Positions 1-5,148 of a stretch of 6,275 bases of DNA are shown piece by piece. The DNA is from Deltaproteobacteria bacterium (GTDB lineage Bacteria > Myxococcota_A > UBA9042 > DTJE01). Made by a program: the position numbers and the translations under genes. Location of the stretch: the NCBI GenBank assembly GCA_016784945.1, contig JADHTP010000192.1, positions 1-6,275 of the forward strand, written 5' to 3'. Each line of letters begins with the position of its first letter. Position 1 is the first letter of the stretch. A model generated the notes under the pieces. The model was not told the origin of the DNA. It saw only the letters and a list, made by a program, of their open reading frames with translations, and made no database searches.

Positions 1-304
1 GGCATCTACGATTCCCAGGTCCGTCCCGAGTCCGTTGGCAAGCACATCTCGCCCCACGCCACGAGCGTGGCCGGCCTCTTCGCCGTGCTGACCCGCCTGA
101 CCCGACCCGCGCCGGACTCGGTGCCGGAGCCGCTGAAGGAAATGATCGGCAAGCTGACGCCCATCGAAAAGGCCGATCTGTATACCCTGCGACGTCCCCT
201 ATGCGTCCCTGTTCCACAACCTCATCGAAACCCTGCGCGAAGGCTTCTTCCGCCAGCACAAAGGTGAAATCCGGGTTCTGGGAGGCCGGGTGCTGGCCCA
301 TTAG
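1..304 (+). pseudogene. 3' end of a PrkA-like serine protein kinase/AAA gene, frameshifted
   Basis: The gene enters from the left edge in frame 1. It reads a peptide containing RPESVGKHISPHATSVAGLF and then LTPIEKADLY. From memory this resembles the region after the AAA domain in PrkA-type serine protein kinases; I could not align it. Frame 1 then gives low-complexity Arg/Pro-rich sequence and stops at 265-267. From 191 the next frame reads well: DVPYASLFHNLIETLREGFF followed by RQHKGEIRVLGGRVLAH, with a TAG at 302-304. The switch of good coding sequence at about position 190 implies one extra base, or two missing bases, between 178 and 191. It may be a true pseudogene, a sequencing error, or the scar of a small deletion, because the C-terminal segment is shorter than I expect for PrkA. 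It runs convergently towards the cytochrome gene and has no obvious link to it. The family call is tentative; the frame switch is directly visible. Confidence 0.5.
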
Positions 305-448
305 GTGGGTAAAAAGGGGAACCTGACTTCCGGCGAAAAAGGCCCGGGTCACGGAGGTCACTGGCAACCTGCGTTCACTGGGCTACTGCGACGGATGCGC
401 CGCTGAACTCCTGTCATGGGTCCTGAGGGAGAAGTATCCGGAAGGTTG

Positions 449-476
449 TCAATAGTTCATAGTCGATAGTCCATAG
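449..476 (+). repeat. Heptanucleotide tandem array A (4 units)
   Basis: Four 7-bp units are visible on the plus strand: tcaatag, ttcatag, tcgatag and tccatag. They fit TNNAYRG, which is CYRTNNA on the minus strand. The same degenerate pattern recurs in array B at 571-598 in the same orientation, so the two arrays look like diverged forms of one heptamer repeat. Short heptanucleotide arrays of this general kind are known as intergenic dispersed repeats in several bacterial groups, such as the STRR repeats of cyanobacteria. Whether this one is a dispersed family cannot be told from a single window. Confidence 0.65.
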
Positions 477-490
477 TCGGGAAAGCGCTT

Positions 491-553
491 GTAGGGGACG
501 GTCTCCAGACCGTCCCACGTGGCAGGTGGGCGACTCGGGAGAGTCGCCCCTAC
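491..553. repeat. GTAGGGG/CCCCTAC inverted-repeat element with two hairpins
   Basis: Terminal 7-bp inverted repeats, GTAGGGG (491-497) and CCCCTAC (547-553), enclose two perfect hairpins. The first is GGGACGGTCT (495-504) with AGACCGTCCC (507-516). The second is GGGCGACTC (528-536), a GGGA loop, then GAGTCGCCC (541-549). The outer stem overlaps the hairpin stems by up to three bases per side, so the folds partly compete. The whole could fold as a clover or cruciform and resembles REP/BIME-like or miniature palindromic intergenic elements. No target-site duplication is visible. It sits between two convergent genes and could act as a bidirectional terminator or an mRNA 3'-end stabiliser, but it lacks a T-tract. 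Confidence 0.7.
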
Positions 554-570
554 ATAGGGATCGTGCACGA

Positions 571-598
571 TAAACGGTGGACGGTGGACGGTAGACGG
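571..598 (+). repeat. Heptanucleotide tandem array B (4 units)
   Basis: Four 7-bp units read taaacgg, tggacgg, tggacgg and tagacgg. They follow the same TNNAYRG pattern as array A and lie on the other side of the hairpin element. The array ends only six bases beyond the stop codon of the octahaem cytochrome, so it would fall in that gene's 3' untranslated region. Confidence 0.65.
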
Positions 599-604
599 AG
601 GAAG

Positions 605-2230
605 CTACTTCGTGGCGTGCTGGCCGCCGACCATCATGGGGTCGCCGGTGTAGCCCAGTTCGCTGAAGTCGATGCCGCCGTTGTGGCAGTCGTTGCAGGC
701 GCGGGCATCGGCCTTGGGGGCCACCTCGTGGTTGATGACCATGTGCATGGTGGTCTCGGCCCAGTCGAAGGTGCCGCTGTAATCCACACCCACGTAGGAC
801 ATGCCCTCCGCAAAGGCCAGGGCCCAGTCGTAGGCGGCCCAATAGGGGTTCTCGCCGCTGCCCTTCCCGAACAGGTGGGGTATGAGCACGCGCTGGTTCT
901 CCGGATCCACGCCCTGGATGCCCGTCATGACCTTGAAGGGGTAGATCCTGGCGTCCGGGTCGCCGATGTCGCCCGCCGGTGAGGCGAGGTCCACGGGCAC
1001 TGACTCGTAGGTGTCGCCGATCAGTTGCCGGTTGAACTTGCCGTTCCACCAGGCCAGGGTGGGCTTCACGTCCTTTTCCCATACGAACTCGCCCTTCATG
1101 CTGTCGTAGATCGTGGTGCCGTTCACTTCGTCCTTCACGATCTTCTGGGAACCGTCGTCATTCTTGTCGCCGGCCTTGGACCAGTCCCAGTACATCTTGG
1201 TGTACTGCTGACGGCTGAAGGCGGGGATATGGCAGGTCTGGCAGGCGATGTGTCCCGCGTGGGCGTTCAGCGTGTCATTGCCGTGGATCTTGGCCTCGTC
1301 GTGACAATCGGTGCAGGCCACCCGCCCCCCGTTGATGCCCGTGTGCAGGCTGGCACCGGAGATGGCGTGGTTTTCCGTCTTATGGCAGTCCTGGCACTGG
1401 AAGTCATTGCCACCCATGTGGACGTCGGCTTCGGCCGAGGGATTCAGCATGGCGCTGCCCAGGTCGCCCTTCTTGACGTTGTCTCCGCCGCCCGCATAGA
1501 AATGGCAGGCGCCGCAGTTGGCCCGTGTGGCCTTGCCCACGCTTTGGGCCGCGGCCGCCAGGTCGATGTCCGCGACTGGGAGACCGGCGGTCTTCTTGTC
1601 CTTCTTGTAGATCCCGGACTGGTCGTGGCACACCAGGCAGTCCATGGCGGCCGTGTCGTCCAGATCGTAATCCTTGTCCTTCCAACCGTAACCCGCGTGG
1701 CACTGGGTGCAACGGGGTTCGTTGGAGGGCACCGCGATGCAGAAGTTGTTGATGGTGTCGTTCTTGCCGTGCTTTTCGCCCTCGTGCCCGATCATGTCGG
1801 GTGTGGGACCTTCCCACGTCCAGTGAACGGTGGCCTTCATGTCCTCGGCCTCGTCGGCGTGGCAACCGATACAGGCCGCGGTGACGGCGGTGCCGGTCTC
1901 GAAAGGACCGGCCAGTTGCGGTGCCGCGGCGTGGCTGAAGGGACCGACATCCTGCATTCCGGGGTCCTGAGTTCCTGGATCCTGCGCGCCGGGGTCCTGC
2001 ATTCCCGGGTCCTGAGTTCCTGGGTCCTGCGTTCCTGGATCCTGCGTTCCTGGATCCTGCGTGCCGGGGTCCTCGGGTGTGGGGGTGTCCACGCCGGGCA
2101 CGTCCTGCACCGTGGCATCGACGCCCGTGTCGGTGGTGCCGCCGCCGTCGCTGCCACAGGCCGCCAGGTTCCAGGCCGCGCCTGCCACCACCAGCCAGAG
2201 CGCCAGGCTCTTCATTGATCGCTTTTTCAT
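605..2230 (-). CDS. Octahaem c-type cytochrome lipoprotein, tetrathionate reductase (OTR) family
   Basis: A 541-residue exported multihaem cytochrome. The N-terminus MKKRSMKSLALWLVV ends in the lipobox LAAC, with Cys25 as the lipidated residue. Next comes a flexible linker (about 26-97) with eight DPG-containing pentapeptide repeats. The redox domain has eight CxxCH motifs, at residues 120, 174, 198, 239, 279, 306, 330 and 512. An extra Cys164 lies in NNFCIAVPSN, just before haem 2. Haem number, order, the long gap before haem 8, and blocks such as RCTQCHAGYGWK, TRANCGACHFYAGGGD, DVHMGG and CQTCHIPAF match my memory of the OTR family, first described in Shewanella. Those enzymes reduce tetrathionate, nitrite and hydroxylamine in vitro; the natural substrate is uncertain. 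I could not place the family's active-site lysine ligand with confidence. The start at 2230 is chosen because AGGAGG precedes it by 7 bases and gives a clean signal peptide. A longer reading from 2302 would run through the sigma54 promoter. Expression probably depends on the neighbouring PAS regulator. Confidence 0.9.
   Translation of the reverse strand: MKKRSMKSLALWLVVAGAAWNLAACGSDGGGTTDTGVDATVQDVPGVDTPTPEDPGTQDPGTQDPGTQDPGTQDPGMQDPGAQDPGTQDPGMQDVGPFSHAAAPQLAGPFETGTAVTAACIGCHADEAEDMKATVHWTWEGPTPDMIGHEGEKHGKNDTINNFCIAVPSNEPRCTQCHAGYGWKDKDYDLDDTAAMDCLVCHDQSGIYKKDKKTAGLPVADIDLAAAAQSVGKATRANCGACHFYAGGGDNVKKGDLGSAMLNPSAEADVHMGGNDFQCQDCHKTENHAISGASLHTGINGGRVACTDCHDEAKIHGNDTLNAHAGHIACQTCHIPAFSRQQYTKMYWDWSKAGDKNDDGSQKIVKDEVNGTTIYDSMKGEFVWEKDVKPTLAWWNGKFNRQLIGDTYESVPVDLASPAGDIGDPDARIYPFKVMTGIQGVDPENQRVLIPHLFGKGSGENPYWAAYDWALAFAEGMSYVGVDYSGTFDWAETTMHMVINHEVAPKADARACNDCHNGGIDFSELGYTGDPMMVGGQHATK
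1951..2070 (-). repeat. 15-bp coding minisatellite, 8 units, in the lipoprotein linker
   Basis: Eight consecutive 15-bp units, each beginning cctg on the plus strand (for example cctgcgttcctggat at 2026-2040 and 2041-2055, which are identical). They encode the repeating pentapeptide DPG(T/M/A)Q between the lipid anchor and the haem domain. Some units are identical and others differ at a few bases, mostly at the T/M/A codon and at third positions. Such an array can change length in steps of five residues without breaking the frame, and would act as a flexible, acidic spacer. Confidence 0.9.
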
Positions 2231-2237
2231 TGGGAAA

Positions 2238-2243
2238 CCTCCT
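2238..2243 (-). promoter_or_regulatory. Shine-Dalgarno site of the octahaem cytochrome
   Basis: On the minus strand this reads AGGAGG, seven bases before the ATG at 2230-2228. It decides the start codon in favour of the 541-residue protein over the in-frame ATG at 2302. Confidence 0.85.
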
Positions 2244-2285
2244 AGACCCGAGTCGCTTTCCCGGGCATGACGATCCCCGCTATTC

Positions 2286-2301
2286 AGCAATGGGCGTGCC
2301 A
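2286..2301 (-). promoter_or_regulatory. Sigma54 (-24/-12) promoter of the octahaem cytochrome gene
   Basis: The minus strand reads TGGCACGCCCATTGCT, which matches the consensus TGGCACG-N4-TTGCW at every fixed position, with the required 10 bases between GG and GC. The inferred transcription start is near 2275, leaving a leader of about 45 bases that contains the AGGAGG site. The promoter lies just downstream of a gene for a sigma54-dependent activator and of paired palindromes suited to be its binding sites. Confidence 0.88.
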
Positions 2302-2388
2302 CCGCATGTCAGGATCCGATTAATGACTTCTGTTCAAATGGTTACGTGACATTCACGGAGAATCGGCAGAGGTAATCCGGCCAGGAGG

Positions 2389-2405
2389 GTTAACATTAAG
2401 TTAAC
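2389..2405. promoter_or_regulatory. Upstream activator site A: paired GTTAAC palindromes
   Basis: GTTAAC occurs at 2389-2394 and again at 2400-2405, centres 11 bp apart, about one helical turn. The centre of the pair lies about 122 bp upstream of the inferred sigma54 start, a usual distance for an enhancer site. The spacing and the AT-rich core in GC-rich DNA suggest a binding site for the Fis-type HTH of the adjacent activator (inference). Confidence 0.65.
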
Positions 2406-2455
2406 ACCTGGGGCAACGAGCCATTTATTCCGGTTTGAATACAGCTACTTTGAAT

Positions 2456-2471
2456 GTTAACAAGGGTTAAC
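2456..2471. promoter_or_regulatory. Upstream activator site B: paired GTTAAC palindromes
   Basis: A second pair of GTTAAC hexamers lies at 2456-2461 and 2466-2471, centres 10 bp apart, about 66 bp (roughly six turns) beyond site A. It is about 189 bp from the inferred start and 23 bp from the end of the activator gene. Two similar sites on one face of the DNA would let two activator dimers assemble together. Confidence 0.65.
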
Positions 2472-2494
2472 GGCGCATTAATGACAGGGCCCGG

Positions 2495-3898
2495 TCAGCG
2501 ACCGCTGATCCCCAGTTTCTTCATCCACTTCCACAGCGTGACCCGGCTGACTCCCAGGGACTCGGCGGCCCGGGTGCGGTTCCATCCCGTGGCGTCGAGG
2601 GCCCCCTGGACGGTTTCGAGATCGGGTCCCGGCGCGGCGGCAGCCGGACCCGTGGCACGGGAACCGCCTTCTATCACGCTGCCCGGCAGGCAGTCCGTGT
2701 CCAGGCTGTCCGACCGAGCCAGAACGAAGGCGTGCTCCACGGCGTTTTCCAGTTCCCGCACGTTGCCTGGCCAGTGGTACGCCATCAACCGCTCCATGAC
2801 CTCGGGTGTCACACCCCGTACGGACCGCCCCAGGTCCGAATTCAACCGTTCGATGAAGTGTTCGATCAGCAGGGGAAGGTCGGAACGCCGATCCCGCAGG
2901 TTCGGGACGGTGATGGGCATGACCGCCAGCCGGTAGTAGAGATCGCGCCGGAATCGGCCTTCATCGCACAGTTTCTCCAGGTCCCGGTTGGTGGCCGTGA
3001 TGACCCGGATGTCCACCGGGATGGTCCGGCTGTCGCCCACCCGCTCGAATTCGTGTTCCTGCAGGACGCGGAGGAGCTTGGTCTGCACCGTCTCCGAAAT
3101 GTCGCCGATCTCGTCCAGGAAGACCGTGCCGCCGTCAGCGGCCTCGAACCGTCCCTTCCGATTCGCGGTGGCACCAGTGAACGACCCCCGCACGTGCCCG
3201 AACAGTTCGCTTTCCAGCAGGGTCTCGCTGAGCGCCGCGCAATGGACCCGGACGTAGGGTCCCTCCTTCCTGTGGCCGGACTGGTGAATCGCCTTGGCCA
3301 CCAGTTCCTTTCCCGTACCCGTAGCGCCCGTTATCAACACGGAGGTCTGGACGGACGCGGCCATTTCGATCATTTCATACAGGCGTTGCATGGAGGGATG
3401 ACTTCCCACGATCCGGCCGAACCGGGCCCGACCGCTCACCTCCTTGCGCAACTGGGCCAGCTGGTGCTCCAGGTCCACCAGGCTGCTGATGTCCGTAACG
3501 GCCTCGATTCCACCCAGCAGTTCCCCCCCCGGGGAATACATGAGTCGCGCGTTCTTCATGATGGACAAGGGCCTGCCGTCGCGCCCCTTGATGGTGCACC
3601 TGCGCCCCTGGATGATCCCTTCGGCAAACAGGGGACAGCAGTCTCCGCCACTGGAGCAGGGCCCTCCGAAACAGGTGTCTCCTTCCAGGAAGGAACAGAA
3701 TTGCCCCAGGACCTCGGAGGCGGACAGCCCGGTGATCTCCTCCATGGCCCGGTTCCAGGACGTGACGCGGCCATCGGTGTCCACGGTGTAGAGTCCCCCC
3801 GGCATGGTATCGAGCACGTGCCCCAGGAAATCGGCGGGATCCAGATCGCCCAGTCGTTGATCTCTCGTACTCGGATTCTTGCGGGTCACGCTTTCCAT
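2495..3898 (-). CDS. Sigma54-dependent PAS-domain transcriptional activator (enhancer-binding protein)
   Basis: A 467-residue, soluble, one-component regulator. An N-terminal PAS domain (about 23-140, beginning near LDTMPGGLYTVDTDGRVTSWN) carries six cysteines at 68, 76, 81, 87, 88 and 101. The central AAA+ sigma54-interaction domain (about 162-392) has Walker A GATGTGKE (191-198), the sigma54-contacting loop GSFTGA (238-243), Walker B FLDEIGD (260-266) and the WPGNVREL block (376-383). A Fis-type helix-turn-helix ends the protein (about 428-463, RAAESLGVSRVTLWKWMKKL). There is no receiver domain, so input should come through the PAS domain, perhaps by a metal, iron-sulfur cluster or thiol redox change at the cysteines (inference). 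The gene precedes the octahaem cytochrome on the same strand, with its candidate sites between them, and is divergent from the cytochrome b operon. ATG 3898 has only a weak ribosome site; an out-of-frame ATG lies at 3902. Confidence 0.92.
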   Translation of the reverse strand: MESVTRKNPSTRDQRLGDLDPADFLGHVLDTMPGGLYTVDTDGRVTSWNRAMEEITGLSASEVLGQFCSFLEGDTCFGGPCSSGGDCCPLFAEGIIQGRRCTIKGRDGRPLSIMKNARLMYSPGGELLGGIEAVTDISSLVDLEHQLAQLRKEVSGRARFGRIVGSHPSMQRLYEMIEMAASVQTSVLITGATGTGKELVAKAIHQSGHRKEGPYVRVHCAALSETLLESELFGHVRGSFTGATANRKGRFEAADGGTVFLDEIGDISETVQTKLLRVLQEHEFERVGDSRTIPVDIRVITATNRDLEKLCDEGRFRRDLYYRLAVMPITVPNLRDRRSDLPLLIEHFIERLNSDLGRSVRGVTPEVMERLMAYHWPGNVRELENAVEHAFVLARSDSLDTDCLPGSVIEGGSRATGPAAAAPGPDLETVQGALDATGWNRTRAAESLGVSRVTLWKWMKKLGISGR

Positions 3899-3922
3899 CC
3901 ATTTCGATCCGGCGCCGCCATC

Positions 3923-3951
3923 AAAGTAGACACGACCGTGTCATTTCGCAA
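3923..3951 (-). promoter_or_regulatory. Possible sigma70-type promoter of the PAS regulator
   Basis: On the minus strand TTGCGA (3951-3946) and TACTTT (3928-3923) are separated by 17 bases, giving a start near 3916, a few bases before the gene. The hexamers match the consensus only in part (4/6 and 3/6). The case rests mainly on spacing and position and is weak. Confidence 0.3.
3929..3942. promoter_or_regulatory. 14-bp inverted repeat, candidate operator
   Basis: GACACG-AC-CGTGTC is a perfect 6-2-6 inverted repeat in the divergent intergenic region. It fills most of the spacer of the possible regulator promoter and lies about 90 bp upstream of the inferred start of the cytochrome b operon. 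It could serve autorepression or divergent control. It is unlike the GTTAAC sites, so another protein may bind it. Confidence 0.4.
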
Positions 3952-3997
3952 GGTATGGTGCCTCCACCCGCTCTTCGCCACCGGCGGCACAGGGGCC

Positions 3998-4013
3998 GGG
4001 TACGGAATGTGCT
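3998..4013 (+). promoter_or_regulatory. Candidate sigma54 promoter of the cytochrome b-cytochrome c operon
   Basis: The plus strand reads GGGTACGGAATGTGCT. The GG and GC dinucleotides have the right 10-base spacing, and nine of the twelve fixed positions of TGGCACG-N4-TTGCW match. The inferred start near 4024 leaves a leader of about 30 bases containing the ribosome site at 4041. It is weaker than the match at 2286-2301, and no GTTAAC pair is seen next to it. Confidence 0.4.
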
Positions 4014-4040
4014 AATCAGAAACCAGCGGGCTCGGACCGC

Positions 4041-4048
4041 AAGGAAGG
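4041..4048 (+). promoter_or_regulatory. Shine-Dalgarno site of the receiver-cytochrome b gene
   Basis: AAGGAAGG lies five bases before the ATG at 4054. It supports that start over the in-frame ATG at 3955, which would add 33 Arg-rich residues and cover the candidate promoter. Confidence 0.7.
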
Positions 4049-4053
4049 CCATC

Positions 4054-5148
4054 ATGCGAGTCCTGATCATTGATCCCGAAACCGGGATCGCCGAGGGAAT
4101 CAGCAAGACGAACACCTCGCCCGCCCTGACCGTGGACGTGATCCATGCTCCGTCCGGACAGGAGGGCCTGAAAAAGCTCAAGGAATGGACCTTCGACATC
4201 GTGGTCATTGCGCGTGAACTCCCGGACATGGACGGCCTCGAGGTCCTGGAACAGGTGGTCTGCACCCAACCCCGGGTCGATACCGCGGTGGTGGCCAGAC
4301 AACCCACGGTGGAAGAGGCGGTCGATGCCATGCGTCGGGGCGCCACCCATTACGTGGCACGGCCCGAGGGTCCCGAACGACTGGCGGAGGTCCAACGGGA
4401 GTTCTTCCGGGCCCGTCACGCCAAGAGAACCCTTCAAAGCGAGATGTACGGGTTCACGCGCTGGTCGCGCGCCATCCGCGCCCAGCACCTGGTCCTGATG
4501 ATCACCTTCATCCTGCTGACGCTCACGGGCATTCCCCTCCTGTTCCCCGAAACCTTCCATGACGTCTTCTTCTTCAGCGGCAGTTCCACCATCCGTTCCC
4601 TGCTCCATCGCTTCGCCGCGGTGGCCCTCATGGCCCTCAGCGTGTGGCACGTGGGCCACGTGATATTCACGGAGGACGGCAGGCTGAACTTCCGTGCCGT
4701 CCTGCCGGGATTGCCCGCCGACCTGAAGGAAGTGTGGGGGACCATCGCCTACGACCTGGGCCTGCGCGACACCCGCCCGGTTGCCGGCAAGTACAACGTG
4801 TTCGAAAAGTTCGAGTACTTCGCCGTGGTGTGGGGCACCGTTGTGATGGTGGCGTCCGGACTCGTGATCTGGTTCACCGACGAAATCCTGGCCGTCGCCC
4901 CCCTGTGGGTCATCGAGGTGGCCCAGGTGGTCCACTACTACGAAGCCATCCTGGCCGTGCTTTCCGTTGCCGTGTGGCACCTGTACAACGTGCATTTCCG
5001 GCCCGGCGTGTTCCCCATGAGTCGCGTCTGGCTGGACGGGAAGATCTCGCTGGACGAGATGCTCCACGAGCACGCCGGGGAATTCCATGACATCACGGGA
5101 CGGGAGGCGGAACGGCCCTGGGACCCGGGCAACGGGGGCGAACGGTGA
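4054..5148 (+). CDS. Pseudo-receiver domain fused to a four-helix b-type cytochrome
   Basis: A 364-residue protein. Residues 1 to about 115 have the fold pattern of a response-regulator receiver: MRVLIIDPE, then DIVVIARELPDMDGLEVLEQ, TVEEAVDAMRRGATHY and VARPE. Key positions are changed: the phospho-acceptor Asp is Ala53, the switch Thr/Ser is Ala81 and the conserved Lys is Arg103. Only Asp7 and Glu9 of the acidic site remain. From about 130 the protein is a membrane cytochrome b, like the cytochrome b561/formate dehydrogenase gamma group, with four likely helices (about 144-164, 184-205, 254-275, 292-315). Candidate haem ligands are His145, His185, His199, His294 and His309. There is no signal peptide, so the receiver part should be cytoplasmic. 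It probably exchanges electrons between quinone and the cytochrome c encoded next, whose GTG start overlaps its stop. The signalling role of the N-terminus is unknown. Confidence 0.88.
   Translation: MRVLIIDPETGIAEGISKTNTSPALTVDVIHAPSGQEGLKKLKEWTFDIVVIARELPDMDGLEVLEQVVCTQPRVDTAVVARQPTVEEAVDAMRRGATHYVARPEGPERLAEVQREFFRARHAKRTLQSEMYGFTRWSRAIRAQHLVLMITFILLTLTGIPLLFPETFHDVFFFSGSSTIRSLLHRFAAVALMALSVWHVGHVIFTEDGRLNFRAVLPGLPADLKEVWGTIAYDLGLRDTRPVAGKYNVFEKFEYFAVVWGTVVMVASGLVIWFTDEILAVAPLWVIEVAQVVHYYEAILAVLSVAVWHLYNVHFRPGVFPMSRVWLDGKISLDEMLHEHAGEFHDITGREAERPWDPGNGGER

Larger units (their letters stand above)
305..604. other. Convergent intergenic region without a supported gene
   Basis: This stretch lies between the stop of the PrkA-like gene (302-304) and the stop of the octahaem cytochrome on the other strand (605-607). 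Positions 305-448 hold one short open stretch in frame 3 (327-452) that reads ...RSLGYCDGCAAELLSWVLRE... and ends at TAG. It has no ATG or GTG start and may be a coding remnant. Positions 449-598 are filled by a structured repeat, listed separately. I see no tRNA and no U-tracted terminator. Confidence 0.6.

Noticed and set aside
327..452. Short frame with CDGC as a small cytochrome or zinc protein
   Set aside because: There is no His after CDGC, no ATG or GTG start and no ribosome site; it is noted only as a possible remnant.
449..598. CRISPR array
   Set aside because: The units are 7 bp tandem repeats without spacers, and the hairpin element is a single copy.
414..1082. Minus-strand open frame of 222 codons covering the heptamer arrays and hairpins
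   Set aside because: It overlaps the cytochrome gene out of frame and then translates the repeat block, a common source of spurious proteins.
1025..2218. Long plus-strand open frame of 397 codons opposite the octahaem cytochrome gene
   Set aside because: It is the antisense shadow of a GC-rich gene whose own frame has eight CxxCH motifs, a lipobox and a ribosome site. The shadow peptide is Val/Gly/Leu-rich without recognisable domains.
2330..2347. IHF site between the sigma54 promoter and the GTTAAC pairs
   Set aside because: TTCAA-N5-TTA-like sequence is present but fails at two fixed positions of the consensus, so I do not call it.
2319..2485. Direct repeat ATTAATGAC at 2319-2327 and 2477-2485
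   Set aside because: It is a nine-base match only, with no symmetry or spacing relation to the promoter elements; it could be chance in this AT-richer intergenic DNA.
2732..4015. Plus-strand open frame of 427 codons opposite the sigma54 activator
   Set aside because: It is antisense to a gene with Walker A, GSFTGA, Walker B and HTH motifs, and it covers both sides of the divergent promoter region.
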